This document shows positions 60,301 through 62,757 of a stretch of 64,000 bases of DNA, in pieces. The position numbers and the translations under genes are program-made. Below the pieces are notes generated by a model. It saw nothing but the letters and a program-made list of their open reading frames with translations, searched no databases and was not told where the DNA came from. The DNA is from Anodontia alba (taxonomy: Eukaryota > Mollusca > Bivalvia > Lucinida > Lucinidae). The DNA lies in assembly GCA_964016985.1 (NCBI GenBank), contig OZ024825.1, positions 38,811,557-38,875,556 on the forward strand, written 5' to 3'. The number at the start of each line of letters is the position of its first letter. The stretch's first letter is position 1.

Positions 60301-61685
60301 TTGAAAAAGGCATTCAGAAAGAATCATGCATACCATATCAACAACAAGTGTTTATAAACAAATAAGAATATACATCGTTTTCTTGACAATTTTATTTCAT
60401 TAACTCTTTAGGTGCCAAATTTCAGACGACATATGTCGTCTGCTTTTTTTAAACGAACTGTCGCTTGGAAAGAAGTTTATATGTAAAGTTGAAAGACTGA
60501 ATGTCAAATAGCGTAGATCCTGATGATATGAGCCGTCTCATCTGGATATATGCTGTTTGCAAAAGCCTATTTTTATCGTCTGTGGCAGTGAAAGAGTTAA
60601 TGACCTATTATTCACCACTTTTTATAATAGAAAATAATATGCTTGGGGATAGTTCCGTTATTTGTCCGATCTTCACCTGACATGTTCTGAAGTAAGCCTG
60701 GTTGGTGATGATTGTTATTTAACGTTTAGCATACTGGGTAAAATTTCACATTTAATAGCATGTAACCCCTTGTGAAGCATTTTGCGCCCTTTTTACATGT
60801 GCCTGAAAAGCATATGATGTAATATATATTCATCGGTAAATTGCACTTTATCAACGTTCTTAAGTACTTATGTACAGGGTATCGAGAGAAATGAATTGCA
60901 CAACCCTTGTTGTGGATTTGGAGAGTGACTTTATGTTGTCTGTCTGTAACGGAAATCATGCTAATATTATTGATGCTTTCTACTTCTACATAAATAGACG
61001 ACCTGCTTAATATTGACAATATCTGTTTCGAACACACGGTTGATTCAGATCTATCCCATCGAACTTCAGTTAAATAAAATCTTGTTCTTCTGACTCCGAA
61101 GTACCTTTATGGGTTTGAATTGATCAAATGGTATAATTTCTTCAGAAAATAACGACAAACGTAATTATTTTAATTTAGCATTGTTAATTTTCCATTTTGG
61201 AAGATAATATATTCCTCTACCTTTGCCTGTATGAGATAGGCTTTTTGCCCATGTGAGAAACTTCTGTCTCACATGACCATGAAGCAGACCCGCTGGTTCT
61301 AGGAAAAATCCACTTAAAGGTGGAAGAAAAACCCGTTATGTAACAGTCAATGTAGGATAGAGAAATCTCACCCTAGGGGTAGCAATTTCAGCCAGGGACT
61401 CGTCAAGCCTCGTCCCTGGTTGAAATTCCTATTAAGAGGGTGAGATTTCCCTATCCTGCATTGACAGGCTCATGATGGATTCTTATATTCCTCGATATCC
61501 TTCGTATGGTATATGCATATCTCAAGAAATTTGTAATTTTTTAAAGTTATCTTTGATTAGATGGACAGCAAACTGTTAAATACATACATGAGAGTCATAA
61601 ACTGCTTTCAGTTTAGGTACTGTGATTTCTAGATGATAGGAAAATTGGCCTGTTAGGGAAGGAACTTCTTTCGGTGTCAACCATC
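27986..61685 (-). CDS. Single-pass membrane protein: LolA-like region plus four PAN/Apple domains (gene span, 15 exons, 5' incomplete)
   Basis: Exons (minus strand, transcription order): 61588-61685, 59769-59880, 57163-57326, 53609-53719, 52337-52417, 50993-51116, 48775-48948, 47093-47320, 45581-45696, 42392-42458, 40372-40608, 34563-34805, 32879-33112, 30350-30436, 27986-28212. They sum to 2303 bases, i.e. a split first codon plus 767 codons including the stop, with every junction in frame. Order: a region of about 280 residues resembling the animal LolA-like family (LEITVPKLKAVYDSH, YYDNQYKLVRYDM, DNKQGNCSIGPI, RGMLCDVFEDHR); PAN 1; a linker of about 60 residues; PAN 2-4; a Gln-rich stalk; a transmembrane helix; a tail of about 50 residues. 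Several NxS/T sites fit an extracellular location. The role is unknown; adhesion or ligand/lipid binding at the cell surface is inference. The signal-peptide exons must lie beyond 61685 and were not found within the window. Confidence 0.85.
28216..28260. repeat. 21-bp tandem duplication in the acceptor region
   Basis: AATATTCATTTAAGGTGAATG occurs twice in a row just upstream (minus strand) of the last-exon acceptor. This duplicates part of the branch/pyrimidine region but not the CAG. Confidence 0.85.
28314..28590 (+). mobile_element. Hp280 hairpin MITE, copy 9
   Basis: It runs from CATTACGAAAACACG to GCATGTTTTCGTGATG. The core is more mutated than in others (GAACCGACTCGGCGAAGCGG). Confidence 0.9.
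28591..30040. other. Intron, G-rich tracts; no gene
   Basis: G-rich runs lie at 28896-28938. The rest shows short chance frames only. The pair of frames at 29392-29603 follows no splice signal. Confidence 0.4.
30045..30097. repeat. (CA)n microsatellite
   Basis: A nearly pure ACAC run with one AA interruption. Confidence 0.95.
30100..30260. mobile_element. CGAAGA two-hairpin repeat
   Basis: AGACTCAGATCAACCTGTG / CACAGGCTGATCAGAGTC, then CAGCGAAGACTGATCAGACT. The (CA)n lies immediately to its left. Confidence 0.7.
30350..30436 (-). CDS. PAN gene, Gln-rich stalk exon
   Basis: The acceptor is CTAGTTTAATTTCAG and the donor is CAG|GTAAGCC. Phase 1 on both sides. It encodes QYFPGRSPPS, seven Gln, then PQSQGSTGYSA. 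It forms the membrane-proximal stalk. The Gln codons are a CAG/CAA run and may vary in length between alleles. Confidence 0.85.
30440..32160. other. Intron; decayed repeats
   Basis: 30890-31130 carries TTCTGAAAAGAGGTTTAG and AAAGGAAAGAATATGCTCC, as at 39390, 51935 and 53805. 31436-31590 is a decayed GCTTAGCA-type TTAA element (CAGCAGACGACAC ... GTCGTCTACTG). 31690-31760 has CATGGGTTCTGGGGACTCAT and an inverse, a distant relative of the Hp280 core. Confidence 0.45.
32170..32575 (-). mobile_element. SINE-like repeat X, copy 2
   Basis: It begins GGTAAGAGAAAAGTCAAGGG and runs to GGGTTTAAAGCACTTTTACAG and beyond. It is the inverse of 13265-13700. The open frame is kept on the minus strand. Confidence 0.75.
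32590..32815 (-). mobile_element. SINE-like repeat, inverse of 39665-39965
   Basis: Inverse matches include GGTGATGTAAGATACACG versus CGTGTATCTTACGTCAC, TGCCCAACTGTAAG, and CTCCAGAGAAAG. It ends about 60 bases from the donor of the 32879-33112 exon. Confidence 0.7.
32879..33112 (-). CDS. PAN gene, PAN/Apple domain 4
   Basis: The acceptor is TTTATGTGTTCTTTAG and the donor is ACAA|GTAAGTC. 77 codons. It reads YVSDFTVSKGFDLTTGQSLH, then NVSLDACAKLCVENSGISCK, AFSYGTSTSLCNLLGIN and TNITNSTSDLYT. The C-x3-C, SCKAFSY and LCNL spacing is that of PAN domains, but the last Cys seen in the other three (C-x-HYS type) is absent. Three N-glycosylation sites are present. Confidence 0.88.
33198..33411. mobile_element. 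TTAA-type MITE, TGTCCTGCTGAA family, copy 2
   Basis: TTAACCTTTGTCATCCGGAA at the left, TTCAGCAGGACCAGGGTTAA at the right. The core hairpin is GATCCAGATCAGTTGGCTTC / GAAGCCAACAGATCTGGATC. Confidence 0.82.
33508..33773. mobile_element. GCAAAGGCCC hairpin repeat
   Basis: The ends TGGGCCGCGCTAGCGGAAAC and the inverse of TGGGCTGCGTCAAGCAAAGC match. Inside are GACAGCAAAGGCCCAGATCA twice, in a 30-bp direct repeat at about 33540 and 33571, and AGTCTGATCAGGGCCTTCAC. Confidence 0.75.
34286..34336. repeat. A-rich low-complexity tract
   Basis: A runs separated by single G, directly left of the next element. Confidence 0.9.
34348..34556. mobile_element. TTAA-type MITE (GCTTAGCA family) abutting exon donor
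   Basis: TTAACCTTTACATTCTCTGG at the left, AGAGTGCTAAGCATTAA at the right. The inner palindrome is TTTGACATTTCATGCAACTT with its inverse. The right TTAA occupies bases 7-10 of the intron that starts at 34562 (minus strand). Confidence 0.85.
34563..34805 (-). CDS. PAN gene, PAN/Apple domain 3
   Basis: The acceptor is AATGTTTGTAATCTCAG and the donor is TCAA|GTAAGT. 80 codons. It reads TYLDNYTKYPGQVTQTQGDT, then GVSSANYCARMCYSNQNYTC, KSFDFCSNNNMCVLKHSHV and SSSVCSHYS. It has all six PAN-type Cys. Both flanks are TTAA-type elements, 7 bases into the downstream intron and 16 bases above the acceptor. Confidence 0.9.
34821..34990. mobile_element. TTAA-type MITE, GCGCC family, partial
   Basis: It begins TTAACCCTTAAAGCGCCAAT, then CACAACTGCAGCAGACGAC, with a second CACAACCGCAGCAGAC copy at about 34909. 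The other end was not found. Its TTAA lies 16-19 bases upstream of the acceptor of the 34563-34805 exon. Confidence 0.75.
35115..35395. repeat. Copy of the 190-bp ACATGCACATCTTCA repeat
   Basis: TTTCACATGCACATCTTCAA, AAGGTCAAAG and CACTAGGTGCAGTTGTAAAA are shared with 36200-36460 and the array at 37855-38520. Confidence 0.6.
35415..35723. mobile_element. pogo/Tigger-type MITE (TATCTCGA family), copy 2
   Basis: CAGTCGACTCTCGTTATCTC at the left, GAGATAACGAGAGTCAACTG at the right, TA on both sides. The hairpin TGTGGAAAAGAAGAG / CTCCTCTTTTCCACA lies in the middle. Confidence 0.9.
35726..36125 (+). pseudogene. Non-LTR retrotransposon fossil, region after RT
   Basis: It reads KVYRSVLLSTLLYACETWAV, KRLNQFHTSCLRKCLKIMWQ, DRIPDTETLKRA, YSSEIGTIKMDRP and then broken frames. 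It is the same family as 25460-26300 and shows the segment deleted there. It starts right at the end of the MITE at 35723. Confidence 0.85.
36128..36200. mobile_element. End fragment of TTAAAGGC foldback element
   Basis: AATAAACCTTTCATGGATAA, AAAATGTCTATTTTTGAGGA and CGAAGCCTTTAAA match the inverse of the left end of 39995-40363. Confidence 0.7.
36512..36618. mobile_element. Near-perfect palindrome, about 50-bp arms
   Basis: The left arm begins CCCAGTCAGCATTCTACGTA and carries GGGCCGTCATCGGCCCGTCA. The right arm is its inverse with only a few changes. It is a single copy in this window, probably a tiny foldback element. Confidence 0.8.
36619..37850. other. Intron; decayed repeat with GACGGAC ends
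   Basis: Phrases such as ACGGACGGACAGACGAACGG and GTATACCCCCTCCCAC occur at 36840-36900 and 36970-37000, a repeat tail also seen at 35020. No coding signal. Confidence 0.4.
37855..38520 (+). repeat. Tandem repeat, about 190-260-bp unit, three copies
   Basis: Starts GGTGCAGTTGTCGTAAAATG at 37859, 38048 and 38334. Each has TTTCAGCATCAAAC, CACATGCACATC and AAAGATCCAACAAAAG. Single copies sit at 35115 and 36200. Confidence 0.75.
38878..39147 (+). mobile_element. Hp280 hairpin MITE, copy 10
   Basis: It runs from CATTACGAAAATACGCC to ACGTGTTTTCGTTATG. The core is intact apart from one mismatch. TT flanks both ends. Confidence 0.9.
39175..39405 (+). other. Unassigned 76-codon open frame
   Basis: HLKEFYLIATFSYYRFETSA, MSVRTLHVLYDDLVYKFRKI and ELKILVTRYKKIGYNMDILQ read like protein, but there is no splice context and the frame lies among repeats. 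It may be a piece of an unidentified mobile-element ORF. Confidence 0.3.
39595..39660. repeat. GATCCAGATGAG hairpin
   Basis: CATTGTAGATCCAGATGAGA / TCATCGGGATCTACACTG, with arms close to 30 bp around CATTATG. It is related to the cores of the TTAA-type elements. Confidence 0.75.
39665..39965 (+). mobile_element. SINE-like repeat, copy in plus orientation
   Basis: It ends GTCGTCGTTAAACCCCAACA, a common retroposon tail form. It contains GACGTGTATCTTACGTCACT and a TTCTTCTCTGT pyrimidine stretch. The inverse copy is at 32590-32815. Confidence 0.65.
39995..40363. mobile_element. TTAAAGGC foldback element with long arms
   Basis: The outer ends TTAAAGGCTCCGTATTCCTC and the inverse of TTAAAGGCTTTATACTCCTC match. 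The inner arms (GGTATTAATACAATCATAAA, CTGACAGCCTGTAAAATTTC) repeat inverted around a centre near 40170. The right TTAA occupies bases 9-12 of the intron starting at 40371. Confidence 0.85.
40372..40608 (-). CDS. PAN gene, PAN/Apple domain 2
   Basis: The acceptor is CTCTCTTTGTTCCTTAG and the donor is GCAA|GTGAGT. 78 codons. It reads ANIQHFIPARQKVVLMHNDA, then GISVDQCASQCLSSVTFDCL, SFDYCFDTGICLLSQIHPD and VSHQMCDLYA, with all six PAN-type Cys. The downstream intron opens directly into the TTAAAGGC element. Confidence 0.9.
40637..40684. repeat. (GATA)n microsatellite
   Basis: A pure GATA run of about 12 units, roughly 30 bases upstream of the acceptor at 40608. Confidence 0.95.
40721..41000 (+). 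mobile_element. Hp280 hairpin MITE, copy 11
   Basis: It runs from CATTACGAAAACACG to GTATGTTTTCGTGATG. The core has a one-base deletion (GAGGCGTTCTAATGAG). Confidence 0.9.
41368..41647 (+). mobile_element. Hp280 hairpin MITE, copy 12
   Basis: It runs from CATTACGAAAACACG to GCGTGTTTTTGTTATG. The core carries several substitutions (GGAACCGCATCGGCAAGGCG). Confidence 0.88.
41655..41905. mobile_element. CGAAGA two-hairpin repeat, complete copy
   Basis: It begins TTTGAGCCGCAACGTCAGGA and ends in ATACGTTTTCTGACATTTAG. Hairpin 1 lies near 41700-41770 (AAGATTCAGATCAGCCTG) and hairpin 2 near 41805-41870. The join TTCATGCGGACAAC is the empty site for Hp280 copy 1. Confidence 0.8.
42085..42151. repeat. 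GATCAG hairpin
   Basis: GCAAACAGTACAGACCCTGA / ATCTGGGTCTGTACTGTTTG, with loop arms GACGC / GCGTC. Close to 32-bp arms. Confidence 0.8.
42392..42458 (-). CDS. PAN gene, short linker exon
   Basis: The acceptor is ACGTGTTTTTTCTTCTATTTTATAG and the donor is ACAA|GTAAGTC. Starts in phase 0, ends phase 1. It encodes TFVYKAVVFDTDILRPDTQA-TT. Only 67 bases; supported by exact phase agreement with both neighbours. Confidence 0.75.
42529..42600 (-). mobile_element. tRNA-SINE tail fragment
   Basis: GAGTTGAGGTTAAATGGCC, CAACCCATTAGGGTCATGT and GAGCGCG match the tail of 43895-44200. Confidence 0.65.
42837..43069. mobile_element. TTAA-type MITE, TTAACTCTTTGC family
   Basis: TTAACTCTTTGCCCGCTG at the left, GCATGCAAAGAGTTAA at the right. 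The core is GGACCCAGATCAGGCC / GTGATCTGGATCC. A long T run followed by an A run (42967-43000) forms an extra hairpin. Confidence 0.75.
43153..43436 (-). mobile_element. Hp280 hairpin MITE, copy 13
   Basis: It runs from CATCACGAAAAACATACC to GCATGTTTTCGTAAGATG. The core has mismatches (GAACCGCCTCGTCGAGGTGG). Confidence 0.88.
43895..44200 (-). mobile_element. tRNA-derived SINE, best copy
   Basis: On the minus strand from 44200: A box GTGGCTCAGTTGGATGCG, anticodon-stem-like CCGACTGGAGACCAGG, B box GGGTTCAACCCCCGCC, then a body containing AGAAGGGCAGTTGTCAG and a tail with GGGCCGTAAAACCTCAACAC. The RNA polymerase III boxes are complete, but the acceptor stem is not closed, so it is not a tRNA gene. 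Confidence 0.85.
44201..45280. other. Intron; low complexity, no gene
   Basis: 43825-44400 is rich in GATATCTG / CAGATATC-type phrases (short dispersed ATATCTGTATTTG repeats). A 23-base Hp280 end fragment (CATCACGAAAACATGCCTAT) lies at 44263-44285. Confidence 0.45.
45285..45421. mobile_element. TTAA-type MITE, GCGCC family, right half
   Basis: GGGAGCAGTCTGATCTGGGT to TCTTGGCGCTTTAAGGGTTAA is nearly identical to the inverse of the left half of 6756-7000. Confidence 0.8.
45581..45696 (-). CDS. PAN gene, linker exon
   Basis: The acceptor is TATAATGTTTTGTTTGCAG and the donor is CAA|GTATGT. Takes one base from PAN 1 (A+AG = Lys) and ends on a codon boundary. It encodes TVDNNQFIEPTVSEAMTTMK and NYVYETGFQVPVKMTSGQ. 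No known domain assigned. Confidence 0.82.
45818..46096 (+). mobile_element. Hp280 hairpin MITE, copy 14
   Basis: It runs from CATTACGAAAACACG to GCGTGTTTTCGTGATG. The left core arm is mutated (TTAGAACACCTTGTTGAGGC). Confidence 0.9.
46497..46710. mobile_element. TTAA-type MITE, TGTCCTGCTGAA family, copy 3 (complete)
   Basis: Perfect 20-base ends: TTAACCCTTGTCCTGCTGAA and TTCAGCAGGACAAGGGTTAA. The core is GATCCAGATCAGTTGACTTC / GAAGCCAACTGATCTGGATT. Confidence 0.92.
46800..47017. repeat. 22-bp minisatellite, about ten copies
   Basis: The unit is ACAGATGGCTTCACTAATATGT with few changes. It begins about 75 bases inside the intron that follows the 47093-47320 exon. Confidence 0.92.
47093..47320 (-). 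CDS. PAN gene, PAN/Apple domain 1
   Basis: The acceptor is CAACCGTTTTATTCAG and the donor is TCCA|GTAAGA. 75 codons. It reads DFTKTSNNVGIYPADKTVDN, then NDFACAALCRKEVTFACESF, DYCAVAQKCQLSRKHAA and SQQCDHYS. All six PAN-type Cys are present. It follows the LolA-like region directly. Confidence 0.9.
47333..47580. mobile_element. CGAAGA two-hairpin repeat abutting an acceptor
   Basis: TTGAGCCACAACGTTAGAAA at the left and GAGGTTGCGACTCAGTTAA at the right are imperfect inverted ends. Hairpins lie at 47370-47435 and 47475-47540. Its left end is 12 bases upstream of the acceptor of the 47093-47320 exon. Confidence 0.85.
47581..48180. other. Intron, nothing clear
   Basis: AT-rich. A TTAAAGGTTCCATATTCCTC fragment of the foldback family is at 47752-47800. 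Confidence 0.4.
48183..48774 (-). repeat. Minisatellite of donor-like units (about 18-20 bp)
   Basis: On the plus strand the unit is GAGACTTACGGAAATAAG; on the coding (minus) strand it reads CTTATTTCCGTAAGTCTC. About 30 diverged units are present and roughly ten retain a full GTAAGT. The array starts exactly at the authentic donor of the 48775-48948 exon. Confidence 0.9.
48775..48948 (-). CDS. PAN gene, end of the LolA-like region
   Basis: The acceptor is CATTTTCTTTTTTTGACAG and the donor is ATCT|GTAAGTC. 57 codons, phase 1 on both sides. It reads DYHPTLDNNLKQFTKSVQQY, IAFVTQASPLRYQNPQITYT and AGYTYYLGTMVEQAPYI. The donor is followed by the donor-like minisatellite. Confidence 0.88.
48955..49595. 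repeat. Intron with a fragment of SINE-like repeat X
   Basis: 49160-49330 ends CTATGTTCTGTGATTGTGGC-ACTTCCTAG, as in 60245-60285. 49370-49480 (GAACTAGCTC-AAAAGGCGTC, GGAATTTTGTTCCCTCG) recurs inverted or degraded at 50440-50490 and 55005-55090. Confidence 0.5.
49600..49800. repeat. Dispersed repeat R, uninterrupted copy
   Basis: GGATTGCCTTTGGAAACAAA, CGAAAATCGGAGGCTCGG, CTTAAGCGGTAATCG, AACCAGGATGGGCTAAATGA. It serves as the empty-site reference for Hp280 copy 15. Confidence 0.75.
49885..50345. repeat. Dispersed repeat R, interrupted by Hp280 copy 15
   Basis: The left part (GGATTGCTTTTGGAAATAAA to CGCCGCTTGAGC) and right part (GGTATTCGATTTTCAAAATA to GATCCCAAATT) match 49600-49800 on either side of the insertion. 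Confidence 0.8.
50015..50292 (-). mobile_element. Hp280 hairpin MITE, copy 15, nested in repeat R
   Basis: It runs from CATCACGAAAACATGCC to GCGTGTTTTCGTAAAG. Comparison with the empty copy (AAGC|GGTAATCG) shows no target duplication. Confidence 0.9.
50803..50870. repeat. CGAAGA-type hairpin fragment
   Basis: GAGCAGCAAAGACCCTGATC / GATCGAAGTCTAGGCTGCTC. Confidence 0.6.
50993..51116 (-). CDS. PAN gene, LolA-like region
   Basis: The acceptor is GGAATTTCAG and the donor is AAAG|GTAAGAG. Starts in phase 0, ends phase 1. It reads GGFTLTYNFYDFNEQHPDLS, NFDIRSCFPGSLQKHFLIKF-K. The alternation of hydrophobic and polar residues suggests beta-strands. Confidence 0.85.
51259..51344. repeat. (TA)n microsatellite
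   Basis: A pure TA run of about 43 units. Confidence 0.97.
51345..52110. other. Intron, nothing clear
   Basis: 51935-52030 carries TTTGTGAAAAGGTTATTTG and AGGAAAGAATTTGCC, a repeat also at 30890, 39390 and 53805. No gene. Confidence 0.4.
52114..52321. mobile_element. TTAA-type MITE, TGTCCTGCTGAA family, copy 4 (complete)
   Basis: TTAACCCTTGTCATGCTGAA and TTCAGCAGGACAAGGGTTAA. The core is GATCCAGATCAGTTGGCTTC / GCCAATTGATCTGGATC. The right TTAA occupies bases 16-19 of the intron starting at 52336. Confidence 0.92.
52337..52417 (-). CDS. PAN gene, LolA-like region
   Basis: The acceptor is TTCTTATTTTTCCAG and the donor is GCG|GTATGA. 27 codons, phase 0 on both sides. It reads DKWNELSEDSGQPVHSQPIA-LVVSSSA. 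Confidence 0.82.
52422..52911. other. Intron, nothing recognised
   Basis: AT-rich; only chance open frames. Confidence 0.35.
52912..53053 (-). mobile_element. Hp280 hairpin MITE, copy 16, internally deleted
   Basis: CATCACGAAAACATGTC at the left and GCGTACTTTCGTAATG at the right, only 142 bp. The left arm and half the core are missing; the break lies at GTCTAACGCGTACCCAC. Confidence 0.85.
53415..53490. repeat. CGAAGA hairpin fragment
   Basis: TGCGAAGATTTATCAGATGC / CGCAGGCTGATCTGAGTCTT. Confidence 0.6.
53609..53719 (-). CDS. PAN gene, LolA-like region with RGxLCDVF motif
   Basis: The acceptor is CTATTTTTGTTACAG and the donor is TCC|GTAGGT. 37 codons, phase 0 on both sides. It reads RTLRGMLCDVFEDHRTDFKF and GANPMPQDSIFQFYFLS. 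The RG-x2-C-D-V/W motif after YAGQ is what recalls the LolA-like family. Confidence 0.83.
53720..54800. other. Intron, nothing clear
   Basis: 53805-53890 is a copy of the TTCTAAAAAGG / AAAGGAAAGAATTTGCTCC repeat, with a small hairpin. The rest is AT-rich. Confidence 0.4.
54804..54985. mobile_element. pogo/Tigger-type MITE, left part
   Basis: CAGTGAAACTTCGATACAAC after TA, AAAGATGTTGCCGTTAAAAT and GTGTTAGAATTGCTTTATTT match 7934-8234. The right end is absent. Confidence 0.7.
54986..57160. other. Intron; SINE-like X fragment at 56480-56600
   Basis: 56480-56600 starts ACTGACCGTTCCAAGTCGG. 55880-55910 holds a CACACGCA low-complexity run. 55910-56035 resembles 53060-53110. No exon seen. Confidence 0.4.
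57163..57326 (-). CDS. PAN gene, LolA-like region
   Basis: The acceptor is CCATCTTTTAACTACAG and the donor is CAA|GTGAGT. Two start bases, ends on a codon. 54 codons: LAYTIDNKQGNCSIGPITNG, SFDVTFGHTPGYVIKMKNPL and DLFYLNGTYRYAGQ. GNCSIGPI after a variable 'aYxID' segment is a recurring motif of the LolA-like group as I know it. Three N-glycosylation sites. Confidence 0.88.
57327..58770. other. Intron; a degenerate hairpin fragment
   Basis: 57885-58045 has CCAAGATCCGATCAGCCGG and CACAGTCTGATCAGTTTC, a decayed CGAAGA-type element. The rest is AT-rich. Confidence 0.4.
58783..59115 (-). mobile_element. SINE-like repeat X, copy 3
   Basis: AGGGTAAGAGAAAAGTCTAG to GGGGGGTTAAAGCACTTTTA. The longest open frame of the family reads NLSAFRT and GVWEGLRFVIVALPRLFSY on the minus strand. 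Confidence 0.8.
59769..59880 (-). CDS. PAN gene, LolA-like region
   Basis: The acceptor is TTCTTATTTTATAG and the donor is TCAG|GTAGAT. Phase 0 start, phase 1 end. 37 codons: IYYDNQYKLVRYDMVNTQPS, PPLFMVDPITEIHDYNS. The YYDxxxxLVRYD motif is typical of the LolA-like family. Confidence 0.88.
59985..60320 (+). mobile_element. SINE-like repeat X, divergent copy
   Basis: TATTACTGACCATTCAAGG, a G-rich expansion (60003-60047), GGTATGCTATGTTCTGTGAT and TTGTGGCCCTTCATTGACC. It shares order but not full sequence with the other X copies. Confidence 0.6.
60400..60600. mobile_element. TTAA-type MITE, TTAACTCTTTAGGTGCC family
   Basis: TTAACTCTTTAGGTGCCAAA at the left, GGCAGTGAAAGAGTTAA at the right. GACGACATATGTCGTC is near the left end and a GATCC-TGAT / ATCTGGATA hairpin is inside. 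Confidence 0.8.
60601..61335. other. Intron, nothing clear
   Basis: 60716-60745 holds a TTAACGTTTAGCATACTGGG end of the GCTTAGCA family. Otherwise AT-rich. Confidence 0.4.
61339..61475. repeat. Imperfect palindrome, about 60-bp arms
   Basis: GTCAATGTAGGATAGAGAAA / TTTCCCTATCCTGCATTGAC, continuing inward as TCTCACCCT and CAGCCAGGGACTCG with their inverses. Single copy in this window. Confidence 0.8.
61588..61685 (-). CDS. PAN gene, first visible exon (LolA-like region)
   Basis: The acceptor is CTCTGATTCCGTTTTTCAG and the donor is CAT|GTATGT. 32 codons after two bases of a split codon: WLTPKEVPSLTGQFSYHLEI and TVPKLKAVYDSH. The presence of an acceptor means earlier exons exist. A SINE-like repeat lies directly upstream. 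Confidence 0.82.
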
Positions 61686-61689
61686 CTGA

Positions 61690-61905
61690 AAAACGGAATC
61701 AGAGCTTCGCAGGAAAAGGACAAAGAGACACATAAAATCACAATGGTAGACAAGAGCCACCATACAACAATTAAGGGAACGAACTGGACAAAACATGGAA
61801 AAACGCAGCCAGTAGCCACAAGACCACAGAAAGAACAAGCAACACCAAAACCACCGCCTTAGAATGGCAAGTAGTAAAAACTACTATGGCTTTAACCCAA
61901 ATAAG
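61690..61905 (-). mobile_element. SINE-like repeat X, divergent copy, upstream of an acceptor
   Basis: AAAACCACCGCCTTAGAATG and ACTACTATGGCTTTAACCC match the start of the X family in reverse. Its far end runs into the pyrimidine tract of the 61588-61685 exon. Confidence 0.6.
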
Positions 61906-62757
61906 CCTTATGGATTTTCCCATCCTTATACATTGGGTGTCCATTTGTCATTTAAGGGGCGTCTCGTGTATTTTTCATTTTTGTTCTATTTGTAATTGAA
62001 AGTCCTGTAAGCAAACAGTGAAGACCCTGATCAGACGCTTCACTGTTTGCCTATGTCCCACAAAAGGGTCGCCAGACTTATTTGGGTTAAAGCAGATGCA
62101 TCCCCTAATTTTACTTCTGGTTATATATATGCTAAAAAGAAAAGTATATGTCTGGCGAGTCCAGTGGTGAAACCCCCATCGAAATATCCAAGTACTTATA
62201 GTTATTGAGATTTTTTTATGTTTGCTCATTTGCATTTCATTAACATTCATGAGGAACCAATGAGATCATTGGTTCTTATGAATAATTTTAAACGTTGTAA
62301 AAATGATATATTAAAATATTCAGGGAATGTACACACAGATAAAAAGATCTTCTTTATATTTTTGTGTAGTGCTGCTGTAATTACACAATTTCATAATGCA
62401 AATTAAACTTAAAAAATTGAATTTAAATAAAAGTTTAAATTAATTCAAATTCCACTTTCTGAAGTTATTTTACTATAATTTTATATAATAATCATTCAAA
62501 ACGTAATTTTCAGCGATTTATTTGTTCGTGGAAAACTTTATACTGGCATGTCGGTCTGTATCTTGCAATTTTAATATTAAGAAAAAATCTTTTTTAATCA
62601 GTTTTAGAAAACCTAGCTTGAAATATAAAATCTAAATATTAATTAGTAATAGAATATTTACTATTTTACAGTCTGGAATAACATTATGGGGACTAAACTA
62701 AAACTCGAATTTTAAAGTAAAATTCAAAAGGAACAATTGACGTCATAGAATAGTGCA
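61906..62757. other. Intron or upstream region; a short hairpin
   Basis: 62008-62052 holds AACAGTGAAGACCCTGATC-type sequence with an inverse. The rest is AT-rich and no exon of the PAN gene was found. Confidence 0.4.

Noticed and set aside
60004..60365. Open frames of 93 and 119 codons with Gly/Val/Trp-rich start
   Set aside because: They begin in a G/T-rich low-complexity run and continue through a divergent copy of repeat X. There is no motif.
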